Shown here: positions 34,302 to 43,669 of the stretch, piece after piece
How positions within the stretch are numbered: position 1 is the stretch's first letter
Layout: each line of letters starts with the position of its first letter
NCBI GenBank assembly: GCA_016235665.1
Contig: JACRJI010000016.1
Span: forward strand, 186,001 to 250,000
DNA length: 64,000 nucleotides
Reading direction: 5' to 3'
DNA from: a candidate division TA06 bacterium
GTDB lineage: Bacteria > Edwardsbacteria > AC1 > EtOH8
The notes under the pieces: generated by a model
What the model was told of the DNA's origin: nothing
Seen by the model: the letters and a program-made list of their open reading frames with translations, nothing else
The model's database searches: none
Position numbers and translations under genes: made by a program

Positions 34302-35036
34302 ATGATCCAACGCACAGAAGCCGTCATTCTTAAGACCCAGAACTGGTCAGAGTCCAGCCGGATCGTCCACGCCTTTACCCGGAAATTCGGCCGGATGAAG
34401 TTCATGGCCAAGGGCGTCCGCCGTACTAAAAGCAAGTTCGGCGCGGCTTTTGACCCAGGGACCCTGTCCCAGATAGTTTTTTACCGCAGCATCAGGTCCG
34501 AGATCCACACCGCCTCCGAGGCCGCGGTGGTTTTTTACCCCGGCCAGGCTTGCAGGACGGAGAACCTGGGTTTTTTGGCCCCGGCCCTGGAAGTGGCCTA
34601 CCGGGCCACCGACCTGGAATCTCCGAACCTGGCCCTCTTCAACAATCTGCTGGTGCTGATCAAGGCCCTGGAGCACAGCCCCGGCCCCCAGCACCCGCTG
34701 GCCGAGTTCTGTTTGGCCTCCATCAACAACCTGGGCTACCACCCGGTGCTGGACCGCTGCCTGGACTGCCGGAAGACGGCCGGGGATGAGCTGTTCCTGT
34801 TCTCGCTTTCGCTGGGCGGGCTGCTCTGCCCCGGCTGCTGCAAAAAACACGGCGAATCGGTGGCCCTGACCCGGCCGGTGCTTAAAGGCCTTGATTTCTG
34901 GCAACAGCACGATTACCTGCCTCCGATGGAGGCCGCCGATTCGCTGTTCCTGATCCGGCTGCTGGCCGAGTTCATCAACCACCACCTTTCCGGGCATTCC
35001 CGGCTGGTGTCGTTCAAATACCTGCCCCGGGAATGA
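34302..35036 (+). CDS. recO: DNA repair protein RecO
   Basis: 244 residues from the ATG at 34302; an upstream ATG (34260) overlaps the CNNM gene and adds a non-homologous tail. N-terminal OB fold (IQRTEAVILKTQNWSESSRIVHAFTRKFGRMKFMAKGVRRTKSKFG), helical middle, and a zinc-finger with cysteines in LDRCLDCRK and LLCPGCCKKH (about 150-185). It mediates RecA loading in the RecFOR pathway. Last gene of the phoH operon. Confidence 0.94.
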   Translation: MIQRTEAVILKTQNWSESSRIVHAFTRKFGRMKFMAKGVRRTKSKFGAAFDPGTLSQIVFYRSIRSEIHTASEAAVVFYPGQACRTENLGFLAPALEVAYRATDLESPNLALFNNLLVLIKALEHSPGPQHPLAEFCLASINNLGYHPVLDRCLDCRKTAGDELFLFSLSLGGLLCPGCCKKHGESVALTRPVLKGLDFWQQHDYLPPMEAADSLFLIRLLAEFINHHLSGHSRLVSFKYLPRE

Positions 35037-35114
35037 AATCCAGCCTCAATGATATTTATGGACTCATATTTACGCAGATTATGTTGATATTGCTTTATAG
35101 TAAACCCACCATAA

Positions 35115-35150
35115 CGTAAAACCCCCTGCCTTAAGGCGGGGGGTTTTACG
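35115..35150. terminator. bidirectional terminator after recO
   Basis: A 16-bp stem CGTAAAACCCCCTGCC / GGCGGGGGGTTTTACG with one G-T pair and a TTAA loop. It lies between the convergent recO and TPR genes. Confidence 0.88.
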
Positions 35151-35165
35151 TTTGTCAGATTAATA

Positions 35166-35804
35166 TTATTCCGATGATTTTCTTTTGTTTTGTTTTTTCT
35201 TATTGGCCGTTCCGGTTTTCCCTGCCAGCATTTCATGGAACGATCTCAACAGTTCATTATGGGGATCCAGCTCCAGGGCCTTTTCCACCATGCCCATGGC
35301 CTCTTTGATCTTTCCCTGCTCCATCATGCAGACCGCCAGGTCGTTGAGCGTCCCGACGTTGTTCTCGTCCAGCTCCAGCGCAAACTCCAGCATTTTCTGC
35401 CCCCGCTTCAGGTCGCCGGACATGAACACCGCCCAGCCTAAAAGATGTGTGGTCTCGGGATGCCCGGGCCTTAAGTCCAGGCATTTCTCAAACTGGGTAG
35501 CCGCCTCCTCGAACCTGGCCTGATAGTTGTATAGTGCACCCAGTTCCTGAAGATAACCTGCCTCCTGTGGATTAAGCTTGATGGCCTCCTTTAAATGGAC
35601 CTCGGCCTGTTCTACCTTTCTTTCGGCGATCAACAGACCGGCCAGCCCCCAGTGAGCGCATTCCAGCGAGAGAGGCTGCTGCCGGGCGATCCCCGGCAGT
35701 CCAGCCACCTCGGTCAGGTTGGCGATGGCCCCCAAGCGGTCCCCCTGCCTGACATTTTGATCGGCCAGGGAGAACAGCTCTTCGATCTTATTTTTTAATT
35801 CCAT
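35166..35804 (-). CDS. TPR-repeat protein
   Basis: 212 residues. About four tetratricopeptide repeats cover residues 40-190 (for example AGYLQELGALYNYQARFEEAATQFEKCL and GTLNDLAVCMMEQGKIKEAMGMVEKALELDP), with a lysine-rich tail (NKKKQNKRKSSE). No signal peptide, so cytoplasmic. A protein-binding scaffold of unknown partner. It overlaps the end of the small upstream gene by 17 nt. Confidence 0.82.
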   Translation of the reverse strand: MELKNKIEELFSLADQNVRQGDRLGAIANLTEVAGLPGIARQQPLSLECAHWGLAGLLIAERKVEQAEVHLKEAIKLNPQEAGYLQELGALYNYQARFEEAATQFEKCLDLRPGHPETTHLLGWAVFMSGDLKRGQKMLEFALELDENNVGTLNDLAVCMMEQGKIKEAMGMVEKALELDPHNELLRSFHEMLAGKTGTANKKKQNKRKSSE

Positions 35805-35982
35805 CTTCCTGGGACGGCTGGGTTATTCTTTTAAGTTCGTCCATGATCTCCTCGCGGGTGCAGACGTTCTTCTTGACCAGCACGTTGATCAGGGCCTGGA
35901 TGGAAAGGGCGTTGGCCGCCACTCCCTGCTGAACGGTTATTCCCTTGCCATGCGGCGGAACTTCTTTTTTATTCCAAAACAT
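35788..35982 (-). CDS. small conserved-looking protein (64 aa), unknown
   Basis: 64 residues, mixed charge, no membrane segment. A helical middle (ALSIQALINVLVKKNVCTREEIMDELKRI) resembles the short helical dimer or cap segments seen next to TPR genes. It overlaps the TPR gene by 17 nt, so the pair is probably co-translated. No family recognised. Confidence 0.6.
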   Translation of the reverse strand: MFWNKKEVPPHGKGITVQQGVAANALSIQALINVLVKKNVCTREEIMDELKRITQPSQEDGIKK

Positions 35983-36088
35983 ATATCTATCCTGTTAATT
36001 ATGGTTTAGCGATTACAATAAATGACCGCCAGCAAAAAGGACGAATCCTAGTCTACCGGGCTGTAAGCAGCGGTCATACCTTAAGAAT

Positions 36089-36304
36089 TCAGGGTTTTTT
36101 CTTTTTGCCCTTGCCCACTTCTTCCTTCCGCCGTTCCATCCAGCTGCGGCGGTCGCTTTCAACCACCTGGCCGGTCTCTATCAGTCTTTTGAACTCTTCT
36201 TCGTTCAAGAGACGGCGCCGGTCGGATGGGGTACGCTTGGCGGCAAGTTTTTTCCTGGATTCAACAGTTTTCTTTTTGGTTGCGGCGGTTTTCTTGGCAG
36301 GCAT
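36089..36304 (-). CDS. very basic small protein (71 aa), unknown
   Basis: 71 residues with lysine- and alanine-rich ends (MPAKKTAATKKK at the start, GKGKKKKP at the end) and a charged middle helix (RRRLLNEEEFKRLIETGQ). The composition resembles histone-H1-like or ribosome-associated basic tails, but the middle is not a known DNA-binding fold. It ends about 105 nt before the 64-residue gene and starts 22 nt after purC. A nucleic-acid-binding role is inference. Confidence 0.6.
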   Translation of the reverse strand: MPAKKTAATKKKTVESRKKLAAKRTPSDRRRLLNEEEFKRLIETGQVVESDRRSWMERRKEEVGKGKKKKP

Positions 36305-36325
36305 TGATCGTCTCTCCGTTTTTTA

Positions 36326-37213
36326 TTAACTGCTTTGACCGGTGAGTATTTTCAGAGCTTCCAGGTATTTTTGGCTGGTCTTTTCCACAACTTCTTTGGG
36401 AAGTTCCGGACCGGGGTCCTGTTTGTTCCAGTCCAGAGTGCTCAAGTAGTCGCGAACGAACTGCTTATCGAAGCTGGGCTGGCTCCTTCCCGCCTGGTAT
36501 CCGGCCAGGGGCCAGAAGCGTGAGGAATCCGGGGTCAGCACCTCGTCTATCAGGATAAGTTCGTTTTTGAAGTCACCCATCTCAAACTTGGTGTCGGCGA
36601 TAATGATGCCTTTTTCTTCTCCGATCTTTCGGGCTGCGGAATATATATCCAGTGACAAAAGTTTGACCTTCTCCGCCTTTTCGGTCCCGAGGATCTCGGA
36701 CATCCTTTCGAAGGAAATGTTCTCGTCGTGGTCCCCGATCTCGGCCTTGGTGGAGGGTGTAAAGATGGGGCTCTCCAGCCGGCTTGATTCCACCAGGCCC
36801 TTGGGGAGCTCTATCCCGCAGACCTTCCCGGTCTTCTGGTAGTCCTTGAGCCCCGAGCCTGTCAGGTAGCCCCGGACGATGCACTCCACCGGCAGGGGTT
36901 TGGCCTTCTTGACCAGCATCGAGCGGCCCTCGAGCTCCTCCTTGTACTTTTGGCAGGTTGCCGGGAAATCCTTGACCTCGGTGGCCACCAGGTGATTTGG
37001 CATGATGCCCGACATTTTTCCGAACCAGAACTTGGAAATCTGGGTCAGTACGTAACCCTTGTAGGGAATGGCGTTGGGCAGGACCACGTCGAAGGCCGAG
37101 ATCCGGTCGGTGGCAACGATGAGCAGGTGTTCGCCCAGGTCGTAGATGTCGCGCACCTTGCCCTGTGAGATCTTTTTCAGGTCAGGGAAATTGGTTTGGG
37201 TTATGATTTTCAT
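36326..37213 (-). CDS. purC: SAICAR synthetase
   Basis: 295 residues, the longer class. [36 protein letters not shown] (about 18-53), [18 protein letters not shown], and DTKFEMG with [14 protein letters not shown] are the ATP-grasp-like SAICAR synthase motifs. It joins aspartate to CAIR in purine synthesis. It starts 19 nt after the purE stop, so the two form one unit. Confidence 0.97.
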   Translation of the reverse strand: MKIITQTNFPDLKKISQGKVRDIYDLGEHLLIVATDRISAFDVVLPNAIPYKGYVLTQISKFWFGKMSGIMPNHLVATEVKDFPATCQKYKEELEGRSMLVKKAKPLPVECIVRGYLTGSGLKDYQKTGKVCGIELPKGLVESSRLESPIFTPSTKAEIGDHDENISFERMSEILGTEKAEKVKLLSLDIYSAARKIGEEKGIIIADTKFEMGDFKNELILIDEVLTPDSSRFWPLAGYQAGRSQPSFDKQFVRDYLSTLDWNKQDPGPELPKEVVEKTSQKYLEALKILTGQSS

Positions 37214-37232
37214 AAGATCGTGATTGTTTGTA

Positions 37233-37733
37233 TTATTTGTTGTATTTTAATTCTGCGTCCTGGGATTTTTTCTCCACTTCCTTCTTCATCTTCTCCCGCA
37301 TTTCCTCCAGCTTTTTGGCGATCTCGGGGTACTTGATGGACAGAATCTGCCCCGCCAGTATGGCGGCGTTCTTGGCCCCATCTATGGCAACCGTGGCTAC
37401 CGGGATGCCGGAGGGCATCTGGACCGTGGCATACAGCGCGTCCACCCCGGCCAGGGCACCGCTCTTTAGCGGCACGCCGATCACCGGCAAAGTGGTATTG
37501 GCCGCCACCGCCCCGGCCAGATGGGCCGCCAGTCCGGCCCCGGCGATGATGCACTCGAAACCTCCGCCTCGGGCGCCCTTGGTGAACTCGGCCACTTTCT
37601 CCGGGACCCGGTGGGCCGAAAGGATTTTGACCTGCGGGGTTATTCCCAGCTCCTTAAGGGTCTCGACGGCCTTCTCCATCACCGGCAGGTCGCTGTCGGA
37701 ACCCATCAGAACCGCTACTTTGGGGTTGGGCAT
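37233..37733 (-). CDS. purE: N5-CAIR mutase, class I PurE
   Basis: 166 residues. [10 protein letters not shown] (about 9-18), SAHRVPEK (about 39-46), the [15 protein letters not shown] segment and GVPLKSG define PurE. It converts N5-CAIR to CAIR before purC. A lysine-rich C-terminal tail (about 145-166) is longer than usual, and its last codons run into an AT-rich, weakly 7-nt periodic spacer. Confidence 0.96.
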   Translation of the reverse strand: MPNPKVAVLMGSDSDLPVMEKAVETLKELGITPQVKILSAHRVPEKVAEFTKGARGGGFECIIAGAGLAAHLAGAVAANTTLPVIGVPLKSGALAGVDALYATVQMPSGIPVATVAIDGAKNAAILAGQILSIKYPEIAKKLEEMREKMKKEVEKKSQDAELKYNK

Positions 37734-37756
37734 ATGTTAGTCTCCTCGTAGAGTGG

Positions 37757-37776
37757 GGGCAATTCATGAATTGCCC
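37757..37776. repeat. REP-like palindrome
   Basis: A perfect 20-bp palindrome, GGGCAATTCATGAATTGCCC, flanked by GTGG and TTAC, in the purE-greA spacer. From memory, closely similar elements occur in many copies in genomes of uncultured bacteria. Confidence 0.7.
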
Positions 37777-37826
37777 TTACTTGATGTAGTTTTTTGTTTA
37801 TCATAAGGACACGTCGCACCATACCG

Positions 37827-38294
37827 CTAGGTGATCGATATTATCTTGTACTTGATGCTGCCTGAGGGAACGATTATCTCGGCGGTATCGCCCTTCTTCT
37901 TGCCCAGCAGGCCACGGCCGATGGGGCTTTCCACCGAGATCTTGCCCGCTTCAAAATCGGCTTCATGGGGGCCCACCAGTATGTAGGTCTCTATGCTGTT
38001 ATCCGAGAGATCCTTGACCTTGACCGAACGGCCGAAAACCGCCACCCCCTGGGCCAGCTGGCTTTCGTCTATCACCTCGGCCTGGGCCAGATCTTCCTGC
38101 AGTTTCCGGATCCGTGATTCTATCAGGCCCTGCTTGTCCTTGGCCGAATGATACTCAGCATTCTCAGAAAGATCTCCCAGGCTCCGGGCATGGGCCAGGG
38201 CGGCCGAAATGGTAGGCCTTTCCACCTTGACCAGGTTTTCCAGCTCGGCCTTTAATTTGGCCAACCCTTCCTTGGTTACCACCACTCTGCTCAT
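37827..38294 (-). CDS. greA: transcription elongation factor GreA
   Basis: 155 residues. N-terminal coiled-coil with ALAHARSLGDLSENAEYHSAKDKQ (acidic tip) and the C-terminal FKBP-like domain ending SPIGRGLLGKKKGDTAEIIVPSGSIKYKI. It stimulates RNA cleavage by backtracked RNA polymerase. Lies 27 nt after folC. Confidence 0.97.
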   Translation of the reverse strand: MSRVVVTKEGLAKLKAELENLVKVERPTISAALAHARSLGDLSENAEYHSAKDKQGLIESRIRKLQEDLAQAEVIDESQLAQGVAVFGRSVKVKDLSDNSIETYILVGPHEADFEAGKISVESPIGRGLLGKKKGDTAEIIVPSGSIKYKIISIT

Positions 38295-38321
38295 GATTGA
38301 CGCTTTATTATTTGTTTGGGT

Positions 38322-39656
38322 TTATTTTTTTTTGCCTAACAGTTCCAGCGTCTCTCCCACCAAAAACAGCGAACCGGTCACCAGCACCAGATCCTGGGGT
38401 GTGGCCAGTTCCTTGGCCCGCTCCAACGCCTGGGCCAGGTTTTCGGTCTCGATCACCGGCACCGCGAATTTCTTGGCCTCTTTCTTGATGGCCTCCGGGG
38501 AAGCCGCCCTGGAATGCTTGGCTTTGGTGATCACCAGCACCCGGCTTTGGGGAACCAGGTTGGTGACTATTCCTCCGATATCCTTGTTGGCCGATATCCC
38601 CAGAACCAGGATCCTGTTTTTGTCGGGATACAGGGTCTCCACCGCTTTCTTTAGCCGGTAAGCCGAATAATCGTTATGGGCCCCGTCCGCTATCATCAAA
38701 GGATGCTTGGAAACCGTCTGCATCCGGCCCGGCCAGTACACTTCCTTAAAACCCTTGCGGATGGCGGCATCGCCCACCTGCTGGTTGCGGAACTGCAATG
38801 TCCTTAAAGCGGCGAAAGCGGTGGCAGCGTTTTCGGCCTGGAAATCGCCGGACAATCCCAGTTCCACGTTGGTAAGTTTGCCAAAAGTACCGCCCAGGTC
38901 CATGCTCAAATGTTCCGGGTCCTGCTCCGATATTTTGAATCCCACTTCCTTGCCTACCTGAAACAGCCGGGCGTTAAGGTCCCGGCACCTGTGCAAAATG
39001 ACCTTCAGCGCTTCGGCTCCCTGGGGAGCGGTGACCACCAGGCCGTCCTGCCGGATGATCCCGGCTTTCTCACCGGCGATCTCCTTAAGGCTGTCCCCCA
39101 GGATCTCGGTATGGTCATGGCTGATGTTGGTGATAACCGAGACCCTGGGATTTACCACGTTGGTGCAGTCCAAGCGCCCGCCCACCCCCACTTCCAGCAC
39201 CGCCCATTCGATGCCCATCTCCTGAAAATAAAGGAAGGCCATGGCGGTCAGGATCTCAAATACCGTGGAACTTCCCCCGGCCGGGGAGGCGGTGTTGAAT
39301 TTCTGTTTTTCCAAAAATGGCTTTAAGCAATCCAGCCTTTGGGCAAAATCGCGCTCCAGGATATTACGGCCGTTCAACCGGATCCGCTCGCAAAAGCTTA
39401 TCAGGTGGGGCGAGGTGTACAGCCCGGCTTTGATGCCCTGGGCCCGAAGCGCGCTTTCAATAAAGGCCGCCGTGGAACCTTTTCCCTTGGTCCCGGCCAC
39501 CAGAATGGACTTGAATGAATTCTGGGGATTTCCCACCTGGCTTAAAAGCTGGCGGAACCCGTCCAGGTTGTAGGAATCGTCGTGATATTTTTGTCCCGGT
39601 GCTTTTTCCAGGTCCAAAAACGACATCAAATATTCTATGGCGTGCTGGTAGGTCAT
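38322..39656 (-). CDS. folC: folylpolyglutamate / dihydrofolate synthase
   Basis: 444 residues from the ATG at 39656; the frame is open to 39719 but that part overlaps the upstream methyltransferase, and MTYQHAIEYLMSFLDLEK fits the family N-terminus. ATP loop VAGTKGKGSTAAFIESAL, YTSPHLISFCERIRLNG, TNISHDHTEILGDSL (metal and folate region) and DGAHN. It adds glutamates to folates and may also make dihydrofolate. The downstream spacer to greA is short. Confidence 0.96.
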   Translation of the reverse strand: MTYQHAIEYLMSFLDLEKAPGQKYHDDSYNLDGFRQLLSQVGNPQNSFKSILVAGTKGKGSTAAFIESALRAQGIKAGLYTSPHLISFCERIRLNGRNILERDFAQRLDCLKPFLEKQKFNTASPAGGSSTVFEILTAMAFLYFQEMGIEWAVLEVGVGGRLDCTNVVNPRVSVITNISHDHTEILGDSLKEIAGEKAGIIRQDGLVVTAPQGAEALKVILHRCRDLNARLFQVGKEVGFKISEQDPEHLSMDLGGTFGKLTNVELGLSGDFQAENAATAFAALRTLQFRNQQVGDAAIRKGFKEVYWPGRMQTVSKHPLMIADGAHNDYSAYRLKKAVETLYPDKNRILVLGISANKDIGGIVTNLVPQSRVLVITKAKHSRAASPEAIKKEAKKFAVPVIETENLAQALERAKELATPQDLVLVTGSLFLVGETLELLGKKK

Positions 39657-39664
39657 TGGATTTT

Positions 39665-40459
39665 TCAGATGATTTGTTCCGGCTTTTGAGTAATAATTAC
39701 GGCATATCTGGCCGTCCATAGCAGGACCGGTATACTGCCCAGCAGCACATCCCAGCCTTTGAGAATATTATAATGCCACGGCCAGTTCAGCAAAGCTCTA
39801 TCGGCCAGTCGTTCCAGTCGCCAGCTGTAGAAGAATGCCCCCTGGCACTGCTTTATTGCGAAACCGCTTTTTTTAAGCAGAACCAACAGACTGTTCTTGG
39901 AAACGAAACCCTGAAATGGGACCAGCGACCATTCCCGGATATGGGTCTCCTGATCCAGAAATTTCACCGGCGTCCGCCGGACCAGACCCTTATAAAGCTT
40001 GAACCAGTCGGCCAGGGGAACGGTGACAATGAAACAGCCGCCGGGCCGGAGGACCGAATAAGCCTGGCTTACAGCCCTTTCCATGTTTGGGACATGTTCC
40101 AGCACCTGGCTGGCTATCACCAGGTCAAAACTGTTTTTTGCGAACGGCAGGTCTTCGGCCTCTGATTTGACAACATTGCCGAAACCCTTGGCCTTGGCCC
40201 GCTGCAGGGATATGTATGAAATGTCCAACCCAAAATATCCGGATGCACGGTTTCCGGTCAAGGCGTTTTTTAAAGACTCCGTCACATGGCCGTCGGCACA
40301 GCCAATCTCCAATACTTTCCCTGGATCTAATTTTGCCCCAAGGAACAATAGCGTTTTCAGCCTCATGTCCGGCCCGGCGTGCCGGTAGTAATTTTGGGAG
40401 CTTTCTCCGTCGTTTTGCGCCAGCCGGTCGTAATTGCGTTGGTCTAAAGGACGGATCAT
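39665..40459 (-). CDS. class I SAM-dependent methyltransferase
   Basis: 264 residues. VLEIGCADGHV (about 49-59), LGLDISYISL-like motif II, FDLVIASQVLEHVPNMERAVSQAYSVLRPGGCFIV. The C-terminal extension (about 170-264) resembles the lid of ubiquinone- or lipid-type methyltransferases. It overlaps the upstream propeller gene by 4 nt. Substrate unknown. Confidence 0.85.
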   Translation of the reverse strand: MIRPLDQRNYDRLAQNDGESSQNYYRHAGPDMRLKTLLFLGAKLDPGKVLEIGCADGHVTESLKNALTGNRASGYFGLDISYISLQRAKAKGFGNVVKSEAEDLPFAKNSFDLVIASQVLEHVPNMERAVSQAYSVLRPGGCFIVTVPLADWFKLYKGLVRRTPVKFLDQETHIREWSLVPFQGFVSKNSLLVLLKKSGFAIKQCQGAFFYSWRLERLADRALLNWPWHYNILKGWDVLLGSIPVLLWTARYAVIITQKPEQII

Positions 40460-42027
40460 TGATCCTCGTTCTTAAAACAAAACCGGCTGACCCCGTTCGG
40501 CCCCCCGGCCCACAAACAGCCGTTCAGCGAATGCACTGACCACACCTGTTCATCCAGCAATCCGTCGGAGGCATGATAAACTTGGAACTGGTTCCGGTTT
40601 TTTACGAAACGGACCAGCCCGTTGTCTGTGCCGATCCAGACATTGCCGCCATCTACGGCCAGACAAAGGCCCTGCCCGGCGGCGTAATTGCCGGAACGGA
40701 GGAAGGTCCTGTAACTGCCGTCCCTTTTGTTTCCGGCCAGCAGAAAGTCCTTTCCCAGCCACCAGGTGATGGTGTCCTCGGAGATTACTGCCGCCATTGA
40801 TTCTTCCAACATGGCTGGATCTGGGTCGTTATAACGCAAAGGCTTCAGGCTGTCCTGCCGGTCCAGCTTCAGGGCTCCCCGGCCGGTGGCCAGGTAGATA
40901 TAACTCTGATCGGCGCTGATGCCGGTGATCATATGGTTCTCCAGCTGCGGCCAAAGACTGCTGGCAGACTTTATACTCCGCTGATAAAGGCCCAGTCCGT
41001 AGTCGGTGCCGGCCCATAGGCTGTCGCCTTCCAGATACAAGCAGTTTACCCGGTCGGATGGCAGTCCGTCGTAGGTGGTGATATTGCGGACGAAGTCGTC
41101 GCCCCGCTTGAAAGCCAGGATCCCCGAACCGGTTCCGGCAAAGACATCGCGGTCATCGAAGGCCGCCGCCATTATTGAATACCCGGCCAAGTCGGCATTG
41201 AACATCCGGTTCATCTGCTGCCAGCGTTCGCCTTCTGCCCCGATCAATGTGATCCCGCCCGGCCCGGCCAGGGCCAGGTTTGTCCCATGAGAGGCGATTC
41301 CATTCACTCCGGCGCTGGCCAAAAAACCCTTGGTGGCCTGGCTAAGTTTGCGGGAAAATGTGTCGTACTTCCACAGACCCAGGCCCCGGTACCATATCCA
41401 GGCTTCGGTTCCGAACTTTTCATAAGCCAGAGCAGTGATAGGATGGACTATTGCCCATTCGTCCATCATTTGAAAAGGAGCCAGGCCCAGCAGCCGGACA
41501 TCATTCCTGATCTGTCTCAGGTCTAACGGACCCTGCCACTCCCGGAGTGCTACGCTGTCGGCGGATAGGGAAATTGTTCTGGTCCAGCGGTCTAAAAAAT
41601 AAACACCGTTGGTGGTCCTGGCCCAGATCCCTTTCCCGTCAAAAGACAGGCCCTGCACCGGGGCCGGGAAGATCACCGGGCTGTAATAGAACTTGGAAAG
41701 AGCATTGTAGGGTGTGACGCTTTGGCCCGCGGCAAAATAGAAATCACCTGTCATGTGGTCCAGTCCGGCAAACTGGAAGTTCGAAGGAGGAGCCTGGGGC
41801 AGAAAGGAAAAATCCCATTTGTCAAGCAACTTGTCATAGCGGACCCCGCCGGAACCGGTGAAAGCGTAAAGATAACGGATATCGGCAATCAGGGTCCTGA
41901 CCTCTCCGGCCAGGGTGCTGCCGCCGAAGGTTTTGAACTGCTGCCAGTTCCGGGGATCAGCCTGGGCAGCGGTTCCGGCGGCCAGCAGGACCAGCAGGTA
42001 GAATGTTTTCAAGCAGCGGCGCTTCAC
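40456..42027 (-). CDS. secreted beta-propeller (ligand-binding sensor-like) protein
   Basis: 523 residues with a signal peptide (about 1-23, ending AAQA). Repeats of the two-component-regulator propeller type follow (for example GIWARTTNGVYFLDRW, VFAGTGSGILAFKRG, SLWAGTDYGLGLYQRS, VWIGTDNGLVRFVKNRNQ). No histidine kinase, membrane helix or sorting domain is attached, so it is a free periplasmic or exported propeller. It overlaps both neighbours by 4 nt, so it belongs to the same transcript as the next exported protein. Confidence 0.75.
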   Translation of the reverse strand: MKRRCLKTFYLLVLLAAGTAAQADPRNWQQFKTFGGSTLAGEVRTLIADIRYLYAFTGSGGVRYDKLLDKWDFSFLPQAPPSNFQFAGLDHMTGDFYFAAGQSVTPYNALSKFYYSPVIFPAPVQGLSFDGKGIWARTTNGVYFLDRWTRTISLSADSVALREWQGPLDLRQIRNDVRLLGLAPFQMMDEWAIVHPITALAYEKFGTEAWIWYRGLGLWKYDTFSRKLSQATKGFLASAGVNGIASHGTNLALAGPGGITLIGAEGERWQQMNRMFNADLAGYSIMAAAFDDRDVFAGTGSGILAFKRGDDFVRNITTYDGLPSDRVNCLYLEGDSLWAGTDYGLGLYQRSIKSASSLWPQLENHMITGISADQSYIYLATGRGALKLDRQDSLKPLRYNDPDPAMLEESMAAVISEDTITWWLGKDFLLAGNKRDGSYRTFLRSGNYAAGQGLCLAVDGGNVWIGTDNGLVRFVKNRNQFQVYHASDGLLDEQVWSVHSLNGCLWAGGPNGVSRFCFKNEDQ

Positions 42028-43001
42028 TTGATCTCGGTCTTTTTATCGACTTCCAGCACCACGCCCTTACGCCATACATATTTGCCGCCGTAGCTGTAAT
42101 TCAGCAGCACATCGTAGGTGCCCGGCGGACAGGGGGTGACATGGTCGGGCCCTTCGATGGCAAAGCGCTCGGCCTTCTTGTCCGGTCTGGGCTTCCCCTT
42201 TGCCTTGGCGGCCGTGCCGGCCGGGTAGAAGTGCAGCATCTTCACCTCGAATTCTCCGCCGGTATAGGCCACCTCCGCGGCGTTGAGGTTGGTGGTGATC
42301 CGGCAGGAGACATCCGGCTTCAGCTCCAGGTTCTCCAGCCATATCATGTGCCCGCCGGCCCTGGTGTAGATGTCAAGGTACAGGTCATACTTGCCGCCCC
42401 TGATCTTCCCGTAATAATCCCCTCCCGGTGCATCGGGCGCCACTTTTACCTTGTGATCACCGCTCCTGAAGAATTTGGGAATGCTCCAGTTGCCGTTCTG
42501 CTCCCAGTTGCCATGATAGCGGTTGGTCTTGGTCTCGTAGTAGGCCAGGCCCTGGTTGGGTTCCGTCTTCTCGTTGATCGTGATCTGGACATCATGGAGG
42601 GTAACGCTGACCTTGGTGTCCGTTTTGGGCCTGATCACAGCGCCGGCCACCAAGAAACTGATATCCCCCGGGGTGCTGGATGACAGGGGGCAGGTAATCT
42701 TTAGGTCATAAATTCCCGGGGTCAGGGACGCAGAATCCACCTCCGCTCCAGCCTTGAGGATCTTGACCCCGTAGCCGCTGATCAGGTCGCCTACGGCGGT
42801 TACCGCCACGTCGATCTTTCCGGTGGCGGCAGGTTTCTGCTGACTGGCGAAGGTCTGGGCCGCCTGGACATAGTTCCAACCCTTCTCGGTGCGGACTGTC
42901 GCCCCGTTGTCCAGCTTATAGGAATAGTCCCTGATTACTTGGGCTTTCGGGCCGGCGGCGGCCAGCAGAAGAACCAAACAAAAGATGAACAGATTTCTCA
43001 T
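42024..43001 (-). CDS. secreted protein with beta-sandwich-like domains, unknown
   Basis: 325 residues from the ATG at 43001, preceded by AAAGGA; the frame runs 10 codons further, but those overlap the glycosylase gene. Signal peptide about 1-21 (LLLAAAGPKAQ). The rest contains two or three Ig- or carboxypeptidase-regulatory-like segments with repeated TPGIYDLKI, GGKYDLYLDI and PPGTYDVLLNY strands. Overlaps the propeller gene by 4 nt, so the two probably work together at the cell surface. Function unknown. Confidence 0.65.
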   Translation of the reverse strand: MRNLFIFCLVLLLAAAGPKAQVIRDYSYKLDNGATVRTEKGWNYVQAAQTFASQQKPAATGKIDVAVTAVGDLISGYGVKILKAGAEVDSASLTPGIYDLKITCPLSSSTPGDISFLVAGAVIRPKTDTKVSVTLHDVQITINEKTEPNQGLAYYETKTNRYHGNWEQNGNWSIPKFFRSGDHKVKVAPDAPGGDYYGKIRGGKYDLYLDIYTRAGGHMIWLENLELKPDVSCRITTNLNAAEVAYTGGEFEVKMLHFYPAGTAAKAKGKPRPDKKAERFAIEGPDHVTPCPPGTYDVLLNYSYGGKYVWRKGVVLEVDKKTEIK

Positions 43002-43014
43002 CGCTCTATCCTTT

Positions 43015-43620
43015 CTATTGGTTTTTGGCATTCCCCGACACTTCCCCGTGCCGGAAGCAGCTCACCAAGTGGTCGTTGACCATCCCGGCCGCCTGCATGA
43101 AGGCGTAGCAGATGGTGGTGCCCACGAAACTGAATCCCCGGGCCTTGAGATCTTTTGACATATCGTCAGACTGGACGCTGGAGGTTGGTATCTGGCTGAC
43201 GGTTTCCCATTTATTATCGATCGGCTGATATCCCACGAAGGACCAGATGTATTTTCCAAAAGTGCCGAATTCTTTTTGGATCTTCAAAAAGGCCTTGGCG
43301 TTCTTCACCGTGGCCTCGATCTTCAGCCGGTTGCGGATTATCCCCTGATCCGCCAGCAGCCGCTGGATGTCGGGCTGGGTGAACCGGGCCACTTTCTTGG
43401 GATCAAAGTTCTTGAATGCTTTTCGAAAATTCTCCCTTTTGTGCAGAATGGTGCTCCAACTTAGGCCGGCCTGAAAGGCATCCAGCACCAGGAACTCAAA
43501 GAGTTTTTGGTCATTGTGCAAAGGGACGCCCCATTCGGTATCGTGGTATTCCACCATTTGGGCGTCGTCCTGGGGCCAAGGGCAGGTTTGTTTTACAGTG
43601 ATGGTCTGGTCCTCCGCCAA
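43015..43620 (-). CDS. tag: DNA-3-methyladenine glycosylase I
   Basis: 201 residues. CPWPQDDAQMVEYHDTEWGVPLHND at the N-terminus, LFEFLVLDAFQAGLSWSTILHKRENFRKAF, and a C-terminal NDHLVSCFRHGE zinc-binding segment are the Tag motifs. It removes 3-methyladenine from alkylated DNA in the cytoplasm. It is downstream of a phosphatase-like gene with a short spacer. Confidence 0.95.
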   Translation of the reverse strand: MAEDQTITVKQTCPWPQDDAQMVEYHDTEWGVPLHNDQKLFEFLVLDAFQAGLSWSTILHKRENFRKAFKNFDPKKVARFTQPDIQRLLADQGIIRNRLKIEATVKNAKAFLKIQKEFGTFGKYIWSFVGYQPIDNKWETVSQIPTSSVQSDDMSKDLKARGFSFVGTTICYAFMQAAGMVNDHLVSCFRHGEVSGNAKNQ

Positions 43621-43669
43621 TGCTGTTGAGGTTATTGTTTCAGTCTGTTTCTGGATTGGTGATCGTTGT

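Noticed and set aside
37213-37255. Further heptamer tract at the purE-purC junction
   Set aside because: AT-rich with a hint of 7-nt spacing but no constant anchor over more than two units; the same holds for the folC-greA spacer (38295-38330).
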